In this document: piece by piece, positions 16,144-25,699 of the stretch
Numbering within the stretch: position 1 is the stretch's first letter
Layout of the letters: each line of letters opens with the position of its first letter
Assembly: GCA_035760665.1 (NCBI GenBank)
Contig: DASTSN010000040.1
Span: 1 to 64,000, forward strand
DNA length: 64,000 bases
DNA from: DASTSN01 sp035760665
GTDB lineage: Bacteria > Bacteroidota > Bacteroidia > Chitinophagales > Chitinophagaceae
Direction of reading: 5' to 3'
Program-made: the position numbers and the translations under genes
The notes under the pieces: model-generated
The model's database searches: none
Told to the model about the DNA's origin: nothing
The model's input: the letters and a program-made list of their open reading frames with translations, nothing else

Positions 16144-18540
16144 CTAGTTATTCTTTTTACCGCCAAATATGCGCTTAAAAAATCCTTTCTTTTTAGGTTT
16201 ATCTGCATCTGAAGGATCACCGATTTTAGGATCTTTTGGTTTTACTACCATTGTATCTTTCTGGTCGTCTTTAACCGGCTGGGATTCGGGCCCTATATAC
16301 TGGTTATTTTGTATTTCAAAGTCTTTTTCGCTGCCAGCGCCCTGGTCTTCACCTTCAGCACCCGGGTTGGCATTTTCAATCAGTTGCATCAGGTCATTGG
16401 TATTAATTTCGTTTTCATAATCTGCAGGCCGTGAGAATTTGGCATCTCTTTCTATCCCCAGGGTCTTGTCGGCATACACTTTTTTGAAAAATTCTCTCCA
16501 GATGGGCATAGCAGCTTTACCTCCGTAACCCAGGTTATTTTTTAATTGGATAAAACGGTCATCGCAGCCAATCCATACGCCTGCCAGCAGCTGGGGTGTA
16601 TACCCCATAAACCAGGCATCACTGTTATCATTAGTGGTTCCTGTTTTACCACCCATTTCCGCCGCACCTAAGCTGTTACGCAGGCCTGCGGCAGTTCCTA
16701 TATCCACCGTTCCCTGCATCATCTGGCACATTTTGTAGGCCGTTCCTTCGCTGATGGCTTCTTTCCTGTTGACACTATAATCAAAACGCTTAAGCACATT
16801 CCCGTTGCGGTCTTCTATACGGTTAATAAAATAAGGCTTTGTTGAAAATCCCATGCCGGCGAAAATGCTGTAACCCCAAAGCATTTCGAAAAGTGACAGA
16901 TCGCAGGAGCCAAGAGCTATGGAGGGGTAGGGATCTACTTTTGTGGGAATATTTAACCTTGAAAGAAAATCGGCAAATTGCTGCGGGCCCACCTGCTTCA
17001 TAATGTAGGCGCTGGCACAGTTAAGTGAGTGTGCCAGTGCACCGGCCATGGTTACCTGGGGAGGACCTTCGCATTTTTTGCCGGCGGGTACCCAGCCATT
17101 ACCCTGGAAAAATTGTGGTTCATTATCACATACTGTTTCCGGCGTGAACCCTCTTTCTTCGATTGCTTGCGTGTACAAAAGAGGCTTTATGGTAGAACCT
17201 ACCTGCCTTTTGGTTTTTAGATTTGCATGATCGTACTTGTAAGTTTTAAAGCTGATACCACCTACCCAGGCTTTCACTTCGCCGGTTACGGGATCCATAA
17301 CCATAAAAGCTGTTTGCATCATCTGGCGATGATATTTAATGGAATCATACGGGGTCATGACAGTGTCTTTCTCCCGTTTGGGATTCCAGGCAAAAACCTT
17401 CATCGGCACCTTTTTAAAAAAGCTTGCCCGTATTTCTTTATCGCTCAAACCATCCTCTTTCAAATTATCCCATCGGTCGCTTTGCTTCATGGCTGCTTCC
17501 AGCACATTTTCATGCCCTTTCCACACATTACCATTTTTAATATACGCCTGTGCATCCATTCTTTTTTGCACGGTCGGCATCCATTCTGCTGCAGACTCTT
17601 CTGCATATTCCTGCATTTTGGGATTGATGGTGGTAAATATTCTCAGCCCATCATCATATATATTATAATCGCTGCCATCCGGTTTTTTCACATCTTTCAA
17701 GGCTGTTCGTATTTCATCTTTTAATATCTCCCGGAAATAAGGTGCATAGCCGGTGTTTTCATCAAGTTTTCGGTAATGGCTCAGGTCAATGGGTGTTGCC
17801 TTGTATTTAGCTGCATCGCCAACAGTGATATACCCATTTTCCTGCATCCGGCTGATAACAAGGTTTCGGCGTTCCAGGGCTGCTTTGGGATTTGTGCGTG
17901 GGTTATAAAGGCCGGGGCCATTAACCATGCCCACCAGCATCGCGGCTTCCGGTACACTCAGGCGGTCGGGTTCTTTTTGAAAAAAAGTGCGGGCCGCATT
18001 GCGAATCCCATAGACATTGTCCGAATAAGAAACAGCATTGAGGTAGAGTGCTAATATTTCTTCTTTGGTAAAGTTTCGCTCCAGCTTGATGGCTGTGATA
18101 TATTCTTTGATTTTTTCTATAACGCGCCAGGCTTTGTTTTTACTGCCCTGCTTCAGCAGCGCTTTTGCCAGCTGCTGTGTGATGGTGCTACCACCCCCCT
18201 CGCGGCCCAGCAGCACTACGGCACGGATTGTCGATTTCATATCCACGCCGGAATGGTCATAAAAGCGGGCATCTTCGGTGGCTACCAGCGCATTGATCAC
18301 ATTTTTGGAAATATCGTTGTAGTCTACATTGCTGCGGTTACCATTCACCCTGTAATATTTCCCCATCAGTGTGCCATCATCTGCATATACTTCCGAAGAT
18401 TGCAGCATGGAGGGATTTTCCAGTTCCTTTAAGGAAGGCATGGTGCCAAACACACCAAAGTTGGCCATCATAACAATAGCGACAAAGATGCCGATACAAA
18501 TAAATGCGAAGGACCAGAAAATACGAACGGATTTTCTCAT
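16144..18540 (-). CDS. Penicillin-binding protein 1A (class A, bifunctional)
   Basis: A 798-residue inner-membrane enzyme. It has one membrane helix at about 8-26, a GT51 glycosyltransferase domain with ATEDARFYDHSGVD (catalytic Glu89) and GGSTITQQLAKALL, and a transpeptidase domain with Ser449 in GSTIKP, SLN (HSLNCAS) and KTG (GGKTGTT). It polymerises and cross-links peptidoglycan. The C-terminal tail (about 735-798) is charged and Pro/Lys/Asp-rich. Only 94 bp separate it from the PorW-like gene on the same strand. Confidence 0.95.
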   Translation of the reverse strand: MRKSVRIFWSFAFICIGIFVAIVMMANFGVFGTMPSLKELENPSMLQSSEVYADDGTLMGKYYRVNGNRSNVDYNDISKNVINALVATEDARFYDHSGVDMKSTIRAVVLLGREGGGSTITQQLAKALLKQGSKNKAWRVIEKIKEYITAIKLERNFTKEEILALYLNAVSYSDNVYGIRNAARTFFQKEPDRLSVPEAAMLVGMVNGPGLYNPRTNPKAALERRNLVISRMQENGYITVGDAAKYKATPIDLSHYRKLDENTGYAPYFREILKDEIRTALKDVKKPDGSDYNIYDDGLRIFTTINPKMQEYAEESAAEWMPTVQKRMDAQAYIKNGNVWKGHENVLEAAMKQSDRWDNLKEDGLSDKEIRASFFKKVPMKVFAWNPKREKDTVMTPYDSIKYHRQMMQTAFMVMDPVTGEVKAWVGGISFKTYKYDHANLKTKRQVGSTIKPLLYTQAIEERGFTPETVCDNEPQFFQGNGWVPAGKKCEGPPQVTMAGALAHSLNCASAYIMKQVGPQQFADFLSRLNIPTKVDPYPSIALGSCDLSLFEMLWGYSIFAGMGFSTKPYFINRIEDRNGNVLKRFDYSVNRKEAISEGTAYKMCQMMQGTVDIGTAAGLRNSLGAAEMGGKTGTTNDNSDAWFMGYTPQLLAGVWIGCDDRFIQLKNNLGYGGKAAMPIWREFFKKVYADKTLGIERDAKFSRPADYENEINTNDLMQLIENANPGAEGEDQGAGSEKDFEIQNNQYIGPESQPVKDDQKDTMVVKPKDPKIGDPSDADKPKKKGFFKRIFGGKKNN

Positions 18541-18634
18541 ACCGGTATTTTAGATTTTAAAAACAGGTGTACCAATGCGGATGGCTAGTACTGATTTCAC
18601 CGCCAAATCTATGAAATCGGGCGGAACGGATTGG

Positions 18635-21601
18635 TTAAAATTTGCCCTGCCGGAATTGCTCAATAAATTTAAGATAATCTCCCAGATTGGGCCTGGATTT
18701 TAACAATTCAAGATTGCTGTCGCTGATGATGGAAAAAGAATATTTTTCCGGTTTGAGCCATGGAATAATTTGTGTGGTCGCCACTGGTTTTGCCTGTTGT
18801 ATGTATTGAATGGCTGCAGCGGCACTGTCAAAGGCACCAATCAGTAATAATTTGTTTTCCGCATCAATATCAATGGTGGAGTAATCAAACGCTTTATTAT
18901 AAAATGTTTCCCGGTTATAGCGGAAAAATGCATTTTTTGCCTCGTTACGAAAAACATTGTCCACTTTGTTGAGAATCACCATCACATAATGTTTTTCCCC
19001 GGGTTTGTAGGTAAACCGCACATCGGGCGGAATCGCTACTTTTTTAGCCAGCGTATCAGCCGGTTGTTTCACTACTGCTACCGGTACTGTCGTTTCAACC
19101 TTGGGCTGCACAATTGGTTTTCTGGTGACGGTATCCGCCTGGGCAGAAGGAGGAGTCACCACAACCATATCGGCAGGTTTGGATGCCGGTTCTGCTGTCG
19201 GTTTTTCAATTTTCAGGTTGCGTAATTCTTCTTCTATTGCCGCACGGCGGTTCAGTACACTCACCAGGTTGTCTGCTTTCGCTGCCAGCGCAGACCCGGG
19301 ATACCGGTTGCTGATTTGCTGTAAAATATCTTTTGCAATACTGTCTTCCCGTTGTTTTACGTGGTAAACAGCTTCGATATACAATAGCTGTGGTGTCCAG
19401 TAAGTGGTACCGTAGACGCTGTCGGCTGATTTTTTCTCACGAAGCGCTTCTGCAAAATTTCCCTCTATAAACTGGTCGTAAATGGCTTCATAGGTTTTTG
19501 TAGCCAGTTCATTGGTTTTGGCAGTTGCTGCAGGTTGTCCGGTTAGCAGCACGGTCGCGTATTGGCCGGAGGGATAGTGATCCGCCAGCTGTTTTTTTAC
19601 CTGACTTGCCTTTATGGCATCGCCACTGTTCGTATAGCAGCGATAAAGATGAAACAGCACTTCTTCCATGTGATCAAATCCCGGAAAGCGCTTTTGCAAT
19701 GTTTCTCCTGTACTGATCACAGAGGGGCAGTCATCCATTTCATCTGCATATAATTTTACCAATGCATACAGGGCGTTTTGAATCGAATCATCTGACTGTT
19801 GCAATTTTTCTGTTGTTAAGGGAATATGATCGTAAAGGGCATCAAACGTTAAAGCGGGTGGCTGATTTTGCTGGTTCCCGCCATACTGGTTACCAGGCTG
19901 CGGAAGGGTGGCAGAGGTATTGATGGCGGCAGCGCGGCGCCAGTTATCAACGTTTGGTCTGTTACCCCACACGGATTTAAAGGTTGCAGCACCACGGTTG
20001 CGCAACGTGGCATTGTAAAAATACCATTCACCCTTGGCAGCATTATTGCCAAATAAGTCTGGTGGCTGCTGCTGTCCGAAATCGGAACTAAGTCCCTGCT
20101 GGGCAATCAGGTCTTCATCTTTCAGCCCCTGTGCTTTGCGTAGCTTTTTCACCAGTTTTTTTACAAAATCTTTTCGATCGATTTCCGGCAGCGCGGCCAG
20201 GTGCTGCAGGCTGTCTTGCCGGTCAATGGTTTCGAGATGAAAAGCAATTTTGCCCAGTACTTCTTTTTGCGATGTGATTTTTTGCGGATCAGGCAGTTCA
20301 GGGTCATTCATCTGCAGGCTGTCATAGCAGTTGTAAGCAAGCCGGTATTGTTTTTTAGCAAGTGCCAGAGTGGCCAGTTGCAAAAAAGCCTTATTTCGCT
20401 GGGCTGTATTGCCGTTGTTATAATTTGTGCTTTTCTCCAGTAATATTGCGGCGGCATCAGTGTTATGTCGCTCCAGTTCCATTTGTGCAGCCATGAAATA
20501 AATAATATCCCTGTAATCGGCATACCGGTCCTTATGCGCCATTTTCAGCAATTCTGCCACGTTGCGGTCAATATAGTTATCAGCACCCTGTTTGTTCACT
20601 TTTATTGAGTTTAACCGCGCATAGATTTCCATCACCGCGTCGGTCGTGTGACTGATTACCCTGGTATACCAGGCTTCCGCTTCATCATAGTTGCCAGCTT
20701 TTTCGTACAACTGGGCGCAAAGGTATTCCCAGCGGGTCCGTTCTTGTTTGCTGCCGGCATTACCCAATGCATTTACCAGGTATTCTGCCGCACTGTCCCA
20801 CCTGTTTTGTTTAAAAAAATACAATGCCTGTACTTCCGCCAGGTCGTTTTGCAGGCGGCTGGGAAAATTAGGATCGTGTTTCAGCTCTTCTATCAGGCTG
20901 GCGGCATCGGAAAATTTTTCCTGAGCCAGCAGCGTCCGGATTTGCCAGATAAAAGCGTCATTGCGGCTGGGCGGCTCGGAAAATAGTTTCTTCGTTAGGG
21001 CATCGCTTTCTTTTGTGGCGATACTATTGGCTGCATTTCCATCCATTTTACTGCCGATGTAGCGGTAATACCCATCTTTTTCTTTCGGCGCAAAGGCATA
21101 GTTGATGAACTGGAACATCAGGTATGCCGAATCAAAATCTTTTCGCAGGTAATAGGCGGCCCCCCAAAGCAGGTACATATTGTCCACCCAGTCATTTCTC
21201 AAATCATGCAGCACAATGCCGGTTTTGGCCTTATACATCAGCGAATCCAGTTCTACCTGTTCCTGGGCAGTAACATCGAGGCTGTAATTGTAAAACGATA
21301 GCAGGCGGGAATAATCGTCCTGCTGGGCTAGTTTGGCCCTTTCAATAATGTCGTTCAGCCGGTTGTTGGCATTAAAAAAATAATTGTAATGTGTAAAGGT
21401 GTTCTGTATGAACCTTCTGGGTGCTGTAAATTTCTTCTGATCCGATTTTTCGGAACGAAGCACCCTGTCTTCATATTGTCTTGGTTTCTTAATGTCAAAT
21501 GAAATCCCCAGCTGGCCGTATGAAGGGATGACGATTTGACAAAGGATAAAGAAAACAGAAGCGAAAATGATATAGCGGCTTAATCGCATTTTCCTGCGCA
21601 A
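18635..21601 (-). CDS. porW: TPR-rich protein of the PorW/SprE type IX secretion family
   Basis: A 988-residue exported protein. The N-terminal hydrophobic segment (IIFASVFFILCQIVIPSYG) looks like a signal peptide, without a canonical lipobox. Many helical TPR-like units follow, including the family-like FDSAYLMFQFINYAFAPKEKDGYY. After a Pro/Thr-rich linker (about 785-845), a small alpha/beta C-terminal domain (PGEKHYVMVILNK to the end) resembles the SprE/PorW C-terminus. PorW links the trans-envelope PorLM motor side to the outer-membrane PorKN ring. Assignment rests on recognised architecture and phrases, not an alignment. Confidence 0.75.
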   Translation of the reverse strand: MRRKMRLSRYIIFASVFFILCQIVIPSYGQLGISFDIKKPRQYEDRVLRSEKSDQKKFTAPRRFIQNTFTHYNYFFNANNRLNDIIERAKLAQQDDYSRLLSFYNYSLDVTAQEQVELDSLMYKAKTGIVLHDLRNDWVDNMYLLWGAAYYLRKDFDSAYLMFQFINYAFAPKEKDGYYRYIGSKMDGNAANSIATKESDALTKKLFSEPPSRNDAFIWQIRTLLAQEKFSDAASLIEELKHDPNFPSRLQNDLAEVQALYFFKQNRWDSAAEYLVNALGNAGSKQERTRWEYLCAQLYEKAGNYDEAEAWYTRVISHTTDAVMEIYARLNSIKVNKQGADNYIDRNVAELLKMAHKDRYADYRDIIYFMAAQMELERHNTDAAAILLEKSTNYNNGNTAQRNKAFLQLATLALAKKQYRLAYNCYDSLQMNDPELPDPQKITSQKEVLGKIAFHLETIDRQDSLQHLAALPEIDRKDFVKKLVKKLRKAQGLKDEDLIAQQGLSSDFGQQQPPDLFGNNAAKGEWYFYNATLRNRGAATFKSVWGNRPNVDNWRRAAAINTSATLPQPGNQYGGNQQNQPPALTFDALYDHIPLTTEKLQQSDDSIQNALYALVKLYADEMDDCPSVISTGETLQKRFPGFDHMEEVLFHLYRCYTNSGDAIKASQVKKQLADHYPSGQYATVLLTGQPAATAKTNELATKTYEAIYDQFIEGNFAEALREKKSADSVYGTTYWTPQLLYIEAVYHVKQREDSIAKDILQQISNRYPGSALAAKADNLVSVLNRRAAIEEELRNLKIEKPTAEPASKPADMVVVTPPSAQADTVTRKPIVQPKVETTVPVAVVKQPADTLAKKVAIPPDVRFTYKPGEKHYVMVILNKVDNVFRNEAKNAFFRYNRETFYNKAFDYSTIDIDAENKLLLIGAFDSAAAAIQYIQQAKPVATTQIIPWLKPEKYSFSIISDSNLELLKSRPNLGDYLKFIEQFRQGKF

Positions 21602-21706
21602 TCTTACTCCTTAATAACTGAATTCCAAACATTTTATTATAAAAATGCGCATATTTTTTGCTGCTGACTGCATCCCGGACCGCTGGAAAAACCGGGTTTC
21701 ATTTCT

Positions 21707-21714
21707 TACCTTTA
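21707..21714 (+). promoter_or_regulatory. Possible -7 box for the bactofilin pair
   Basis: TACCTTTA, one mismatch from TAnnTTTG, lies 17 nt upstream of the ATG at 21732 in the divergent gap from the porW-like gene. Confidence 0.4.
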
Positions 21715-21731
21715 AAAATTAAACAGTAAGT

Positions 21732-22127
21732 ATGGCAAAACTGGAGGCCGATTCCACCCTGCAGCGGCTGCGAAACCGCTACCGGCTTGTAATTATGAAT
21801 GATGATACGTACGAGGAGGTGGTAACATTTAAATTATCAAGATTAAGTGTGTATATTGGACTCAGCACCATTTTTGTATTACTGGTTGGGTTAACAGTGG
21901 CACTGATCGTTTTTACTCCCCTGAAATATTATATACCCGGGTATGATGATTTAAAAATTGGCAGAGAATACCGGCAAATGAAATACAGGGTGGACTCACT
22001 GGAGCAGCAGGTGACGTACCAGGCACAGTACATTGATGGGGTAAAAAAGGTCTTGAAAGGCGATGTACCCCTGAAACTTGATACAACCAGTATACAAATG
22101 CCAAAAGAGGAATTTTCGAATGATTAA
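21732..22127 (+). CDS. Single-pass membrane protein next to bactofilin; M23 peptidase-like N-terminus without the peptidase
   Basis: A 131-residue protein: a basic cytoplasmic stretch (LRNRYRLVIMNDDTYEEVV), one membrane helix at about 41-62, and a periplasmic coiled-coil-like segment (REYRQMKYRVDSLEQQV, about 80-110). From memory this resembles the N-terminus of bactofilin-linked M23 (LytM) metallopeptidases of Bacteroidota, which continue into a peptidase domain. Here the protein stops after the coiled coil. The bactofilin gene starts 14 bp downstream, so the pair is an operon. The link to M23 enzymes is inference. Confidence 0.7.
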   Translation: MAKLEADSTLQRLRNRYRLVIMNDDTYEEVVTFKLSRLSVYIGLSTIFVLLVGLTVALIVFTPLKYYIPGYDDLKIGREYRQMKYRVDSLEQQVTYQAQYIDGVKKVLKGDVPLKLDTTSIQMPKEEFSND

Positions 22128-22141
22128 AATAGAGTAATCCT

Positions 22142-22564
22142 ATGTTTAACACCACTAAATCCAAATCAGACATGAGCACAGAAAAATCAACCAATGGAAA
22201 TGGCGCTACTTTAATCGGCGCCGGTACTACCGTAAAAGGCGATATCAGCAGCAATAATGATCTTCGCATAGATGGCACCATCATCGGAAATATCCGCAGC
22301 AGTTCGAAAATCATTGTTGGTACCAGCGGAGTGGTAGAAGGGGATATTGAAGGCAACCAGGCCGATATTGTCGGTAAAGTATCGGGAAATATTAAGGTGA
22401 AAGATCTGCTGCAACTCCGCGGCGACTGCAACGTATCGGGAAACCTGTATGCCGGCAAGTTGCAGGTGGAGCCTACGGCCACTTTTAACGGCCAATGTCA
22501 TATGGGAGCACCTGTCTCCGTCGGCAGCGATATTGAACTGGATAAAGAAGAGTTGCTGCAATAA
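22142..22564 (+). CDS. Bactofilin (polymer-forming cytoskeletal protein)
   Basis: A 140-residue protein with the right-handed beta-helix DUF583 pattern: repeated short beta turns (TTVKGDISSNNDLRIDG, IVEGDIEGNQADIVG, GNIKVKDLLQLRGD) flanked by disordered ends. Bactofilins assemble membrane-associated filaments that localise cell-wall enzymes. An alternative ATG at 22172 (MSTEKS) is possible. Cotranscribed with the preceding membrane protein. Confidence 0.92.
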   Translation: MFNTTKSKSDMSTEKSTNGNGATLIGAGTTVKGDISSNNDLRIDGTIIGNIRSSSKIIVGTSGVVEGDIEGNQADIVGKVSGNIKVKDLLQLRGDCNVSGNLYAGKLQVEPTATFNGQCHMGAPVSVGSDIELDKEELLQ

Positions 22565-22703
22565 GTAAGTTCACGAATGGGTTTTTGCTGCTAAAAACCT
22601 GTTGCAGAAATTAGTAATCCGGATGCTGCAAAGTGTTTATTTTGGGTTATAACTTTTCGTATATTTTTTGCATATTTTGCTATTTTAAACGTCAATTCTA
22701 GTA

Positions 22704-23102
22704 ATGAAACGCCAGCCACGCACTTTCTTCCCGGTCCTTCTTCTCTTTTTAGCCGTCAATGCCTTTTTGCTGCTTGGAAAAAACCGGCTTGATGGATGGG
22801 GAGCCGATCAAACGGTGCTGATATTCGGGAACCTGGTATTGTTCATTATCACCCTGGTTTCCTTTTTAATTGCCCTGAAAAGTATGCAGACCAAAAACCC
22901 GCAGGCGATCGTACGGTTTGTGTACGGCAGTATTTTGTTTAAGTTTTTTGCCTGTATCCTGGCGGCTGTAATTTACATCATGATCGAAAAGGGCGATGTC
23001 AATAAGCCGGCATTGTTCATTTGCCTGGGTCTTTATGTAGCCTATACCTTTTTGGAGGTGGCCGCCCTGATGAAATTATCGAAGCAAAACAGCAATGCCT
23101 AA
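22704..23102 (+). CDS. Four-helix integral membrane protein, function unknown
   Basis: A 132-residue protein with four predicted membrane helices (about 10-25, 38-58, 72-95, 105-122) and short loops. I do not recognise a named domain. The size and topology resemble AtpI-like or small accessory membrane proteins, but no ATP synthase genes are nearby. It overlaps the SprT-like gene by 8 bp, so the two share a transcript. Confidence 0.78.
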   Translation: MKRQPRTFFPVLLLFLAVNAFLLLGKNRLDGWGADQTVLIFGNLVLFIITLVSFLIALKSMQTKNPQAIVRFVYGSILFKFFACILAAVIYIMIEKGDVNKPALFICLGLYVAYTFLEVAALMKLSKQNSNA

Positions 23103-23715
23103 AAAAGAAGCGCCAGTACATCAATTGCAGCTGTTCCTGCCCGATGGTACCTTTGAGCCGGTTTTACAATACCTGAACCATTATCGGGTGCACCTGACCA
23201 TTGCCCGCGAACGAAAAAGCATCCTGGGCGATTACCGCCACCGCACGCATGCACAAAACCACCGGATCAGCGTAAACGGCAATTTAAATAAATATGCGTT
23301 TCTGATAACCCTCCTGCATGAGCTGGCGCATCTGTTAACGTTTGAGCAATATGGCAACCGGGTGCTATCGCATGGGAAAGAATGGAAAACGATTTATGCA
23401 CAACTGCTTGACCAGTTTTTACATAACAAATTATTTCCGGCAGATATCCAGGAAGAATTGCAGCGCTCACTCCGTAATCCCGCAGCCAGCAGTTGTGCCG
23501 AAGACGGACTGATCAGGGTGCTGAAAAAATATGACCTTCGCCATTCCGGAAGGAGGATGGTGGAGGAACTACCGCCAAAAAGCCTCTTCCGTACCGAAGA
23601 CGGCCGCGTGTTTCAAAAAGGCGATCAGCTCCGAAAGCGGTTTCGCTGCATAGAAAAGGCAACCGGCCGTGTATATCTTTTCAGCCCCGTTTACGAAGTT
23701 GAACCTGTTCAATAA
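23095..23715 (+). CDS. SprT-like domain protein (putative zinc metallopeptidase)
   Basis: A 206-residue cytoplasmic protein with HELAH (His75, Glu76, His79) and a probable third ligand His93 in LSHGKEW, the SprT/Spartan arrangement. Eukaryotic relatives cleave DNA-protein cross-links; bacterial SprT-like proteins are mostly uncharacterised. The C-terminal part (about 150-206) is beta-rich and lacks zinc-ribbon cysteines. It overlaps the membrane protein gene upstream by 8 bp. Confidence 0.87.
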   Translation: MPKKEAPVHQLQLFLPDGTFEPVLQYLNHYRVHLTIARERKSILGDYRHRTHAQNHRISVNGNLNKYAFLITLLHELAHLLTFEQYGNRVLSHGKEWKTIYAQLLDQFLHNKLFPADIQEELQRSLRNPAASSCAEDGLIRVLKKYDLRHSGRRMVEELPPKSLFRTEDGRVFQKGDQLRKRFRCIEKATGRVYLFSPVYEVEPVQ

Positions 23716-23738
23716 GCTTCTTTAACATTCTCTCGGGC

Positions 23739-23766
23739 TTGCACCGTTTTACTTTTCCTACCTTTG
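23739..23766 (+). promoter_or_regulatory. Promoter of the beta-barrel protein gene
   Basis: TTG at 23739-23741 and TACCTTTG at 23759-23766, 17 bp apart, match the -33/-7 pattern. The ATG is 20 nt downstream. Confidence 0.65.
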
Positions 23767-23786
23767 CCCAATCAAAAACTACAATT

Positions 23787-24329
23787 ATGAAAAAACATCT
23801 TGTATTCATTCTATTAATTGGACTGGCCGGTTTGGCAAAAGCGCAAACCTCCAATGGCGACTGGATGGTGGGCGGTAATATCAGCCTGAACACAAATGAT
23901 AATAATACACAAATCAATTTTACACCTACTGCCGGAGCTTTTGTGATTAATAATCTGGCCGTGGGAGGCGAATTTTTGCTGGATTATGCAAAAACGGGCG
24001 ATAACAAGGTGACAAACTTTGGGTTTGGCCCTTTTGTACGTTATTATTTTACCAATGCTAACGTGCGTCCAATTGTGCAAGGAAGCCTGGGTTATATCAG
24101 CCAAAATGTTAAAAACGGAACTTTTAGTTCAACCAATAATGGTACACATTATTTCCTGGGTGGCGGGGCTGCCATTTTTATCAGCCACCAGGTATCGCTA
24201 GATATCCTGATGGGCTATGATCATTCCAAATACTCAGATTTTGACGGCTCAGGCGGCTTCAAACTGGGCGTAGGCTTCCAGGTTTATTTGCTGAAACGCC
24301 AGGTAGACCGGCTAAGGGGTAACAGGTAA
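23787..24329 (+). CDS. Outer membrane beta-barrel protein
   Basis: A 180-residue exported protein. The start is set at ATG 23787, which begins a clean signal peptide (KKHLVFILLIGLAGLAKA) just after a promoter; the longer frame from 23739 overlaps that promoter. The mature part has alternating hydrophobic strands (GDWMVGGNISLNT, FVINNLAVGGEFLLDY, GFKLGVGFQVYLLKR) typical of an eight-stranded OmpW/PorT-like barrel. Ligand unknown. Followed by a bidirectional terminator. Confidence 0.85.
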   Translation: MKKHLVFILLIGLAGLAKAQTSNGDWMVGGNISLNTNDNNTQINFTPTAGAFVINNLAVGGEFLLDYAKTGDNKVTNFGFGPFVRYYFTNANVRPIVQGSLGYISQNVKNGTFSSTNNGTHYFLGGGAAIFISHQVSLDILMGYDHSKYSDFDGSGGFKLGVGFQVYLLKRQVDRLRGNR

Positions 24330-24348
24330 TTGGTACGTGATAATTTTG

Positions 24349-24381
24349 AAAGCAGGCGGCTTGCAACTGCCTGCTTTTTTA
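24349..24381 (+). terminator. Bidirectional terminator between the barrel and GNAT genes
   Basis: agcaggc (24351-24357) pairs with gcctgct (24369-24375), with A-rich and T-rich flanks. The end overlaps the stop codon of the convergent GNAT gene. Confidence 0.75.
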
Positions 24382-24873
24382 TTCCAGTTCTTTTAACATC
24401 CAGCGGCCGCAGCCAAAGTGTCCCGTATTACCCATGGGGCCATCCAGGTAGCGGAAACCGGCTTTCTCATATGCCTGCAAGGCTTTTTGCAATTCGGGCA
24501 TACTTTCCAGGTATATTTTTTTATAGCCTGTTTGCCTGGCCAGATCAAGATTTTTCTCAATTAGCATTTTACCAAGACCGATACCTCTTGCCGAAGGGAT
24601 TAAATACATTTTTACCAGTTCGCAGGTGTCTTCCGGCAACCCCTCAGATGGATAGATACCACCACCGCCTGCAATTTCACCATTGACTTCGGCAACAAGG
24701 TAATACGCCCCTGGCCGCTGAAACAGCTCAAAGAGTGCGTCGGTAGTAGGGTCATAATACACAGTGCCGGGCCGGTTTGCGCCGAATTCTGTTAATGCAT
24801 CGCGGATGATCTTCGCCAGTGCCGCATTATCCGATGGTTGTATAGTCCGAATAACGATTGAGTGCATACGCAA
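24379..24873 (-). CDS. GNAT family N-acetyltransferase
   Basis: A 164-residue acetyltransferase of the GNAT fold. The acetyl-CoA pyrophosphate loop is visible as SARGIGLGKML around 103-113, preceded by the VKMYLIP strand. The substrate is unknown; an Asp/Glu-rich front half and the C-terminal NTGHFGCGRWM do not identify it. An alternative start two codons downstream (MHSIVIR) is equally possible. Convergent with the barrel gene. Confidence 0.9.
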   Translation of the reverse strand: MRMHSIVIRTIQPSDNAALAKIIRDALTEFGANRPGTVYYDPTTDALFELFQRPGAYYLVAEVNGEIAGGGGIYPSEGLPEDTCELVKMYLIPSARGIGLGKMLIEKNLDLARQTGYKKIYLESMPELQKALQAYEKAGFRYLDGPMGNTGHFGCGRWMLKELE

Positions 24874-24926
24874 ATCTACAAACGTCCCTGGTAAAGACGA
24901 ACAAGCAACGCCCTTCCTTGTTACCC

Positions 24927-25589
24927 TTATTTGTGGCAGCTGATTAGTTTACCAATTGTTATGCCGACAGCACGGTACAAAATGGAAGGCCCGCCCTCGG
25001 TATTATCTAAGTTGGTAAGACCTTGTGTGTATTGTAAATAAAGGACTGTTCGTTTGCTTTCGATGCCGGCATGTAAAATGCCCGAAGCAGCATACCGTCC
25101 ATAATGCGTAAATCCATAGGGCATTTTCTGGCTAATGGTACTTCCGTTGGCAAGTTTATATTTCTCCTGCCCGTAGAGCTGGAAATCTAAAGAAGGTCCG
25201 AACCGGAGAAAGAAGTGACGGGGGCGGTCGCTGAAATCAACTTGTAATAAAGGAGCAAATTCCAGGGTATGCACTACTGTGTTGTTACTAACAGCTGTTG
25301 GATCAGGCGGATTGGAAGGCCGGCTAAATGACACGCGATAGCCTTTGAGACTATAATAAATGCTTGGCGCAAAATAAAGTTTCGTATCAAAAGGGATTTT
25401 TGCACTAACTCCGGCTTGCAGTCCCGCTTTAAAATCGCTGGTTTGCAATTGGCCGTCAATCTTGTACCGTGCCCTGACTGTTTGCGGTCCGGCAAACAGA
25501 AAAACGCTTACTTGTGAAAAGCCGGCACTGAATGCACACACACATATTATTACTATAAACAGCCTGGCTGAATTCCGAAATAGGGGCAT
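24927..25589 (-). CDS. PorT-like outer membrane beta-barrel protein
   Basis: A 220-residue exported protein with a signal peptide (LFIVIICVCAFSAGFSQ). The mature chain shows amphipathic strands (DFKAGLQAGVSAKI, LYFAPSIYYSLKGYRV, FFLRFGPSLDFQL, RTVLYLQYTQGLTNLD) typical of the PorT/outer-membrane-protein beta-barrel family in Bacteroidota. No specific transport role can be assigned. Confidence 0.83.
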   Translation of the reverse strand: MPLFRNSARLFIVIICVCAFSAGFSQVSVFLFAGPQTVRARYKIDGQLQTSDFKAGLQAGVSAKIPFDTKLYFAPSIYYSLKGYRVSFSRPSNPPDPTAVSNNTVVHTLEFAPLLQVDFSDRPRHFFLRFGPSLDFQLYGQEKYKLANGSTISQKMPYGFTHYGRYAASGILHAGIESKRTVLYLQYTQGLTNLDNTEGGPSILYRAVGITIGKLISCHK

Positions 25590-25699
25590 GTGGGTTGTAT
25601 AAGCAAGAGGGTAATTAATGCGTTGAAAATACAGAATTTAGTTACTCCCGTAAACGGGATTGTGGATATGTGGGAAAATAGACGGCTTCAGTATATTAT

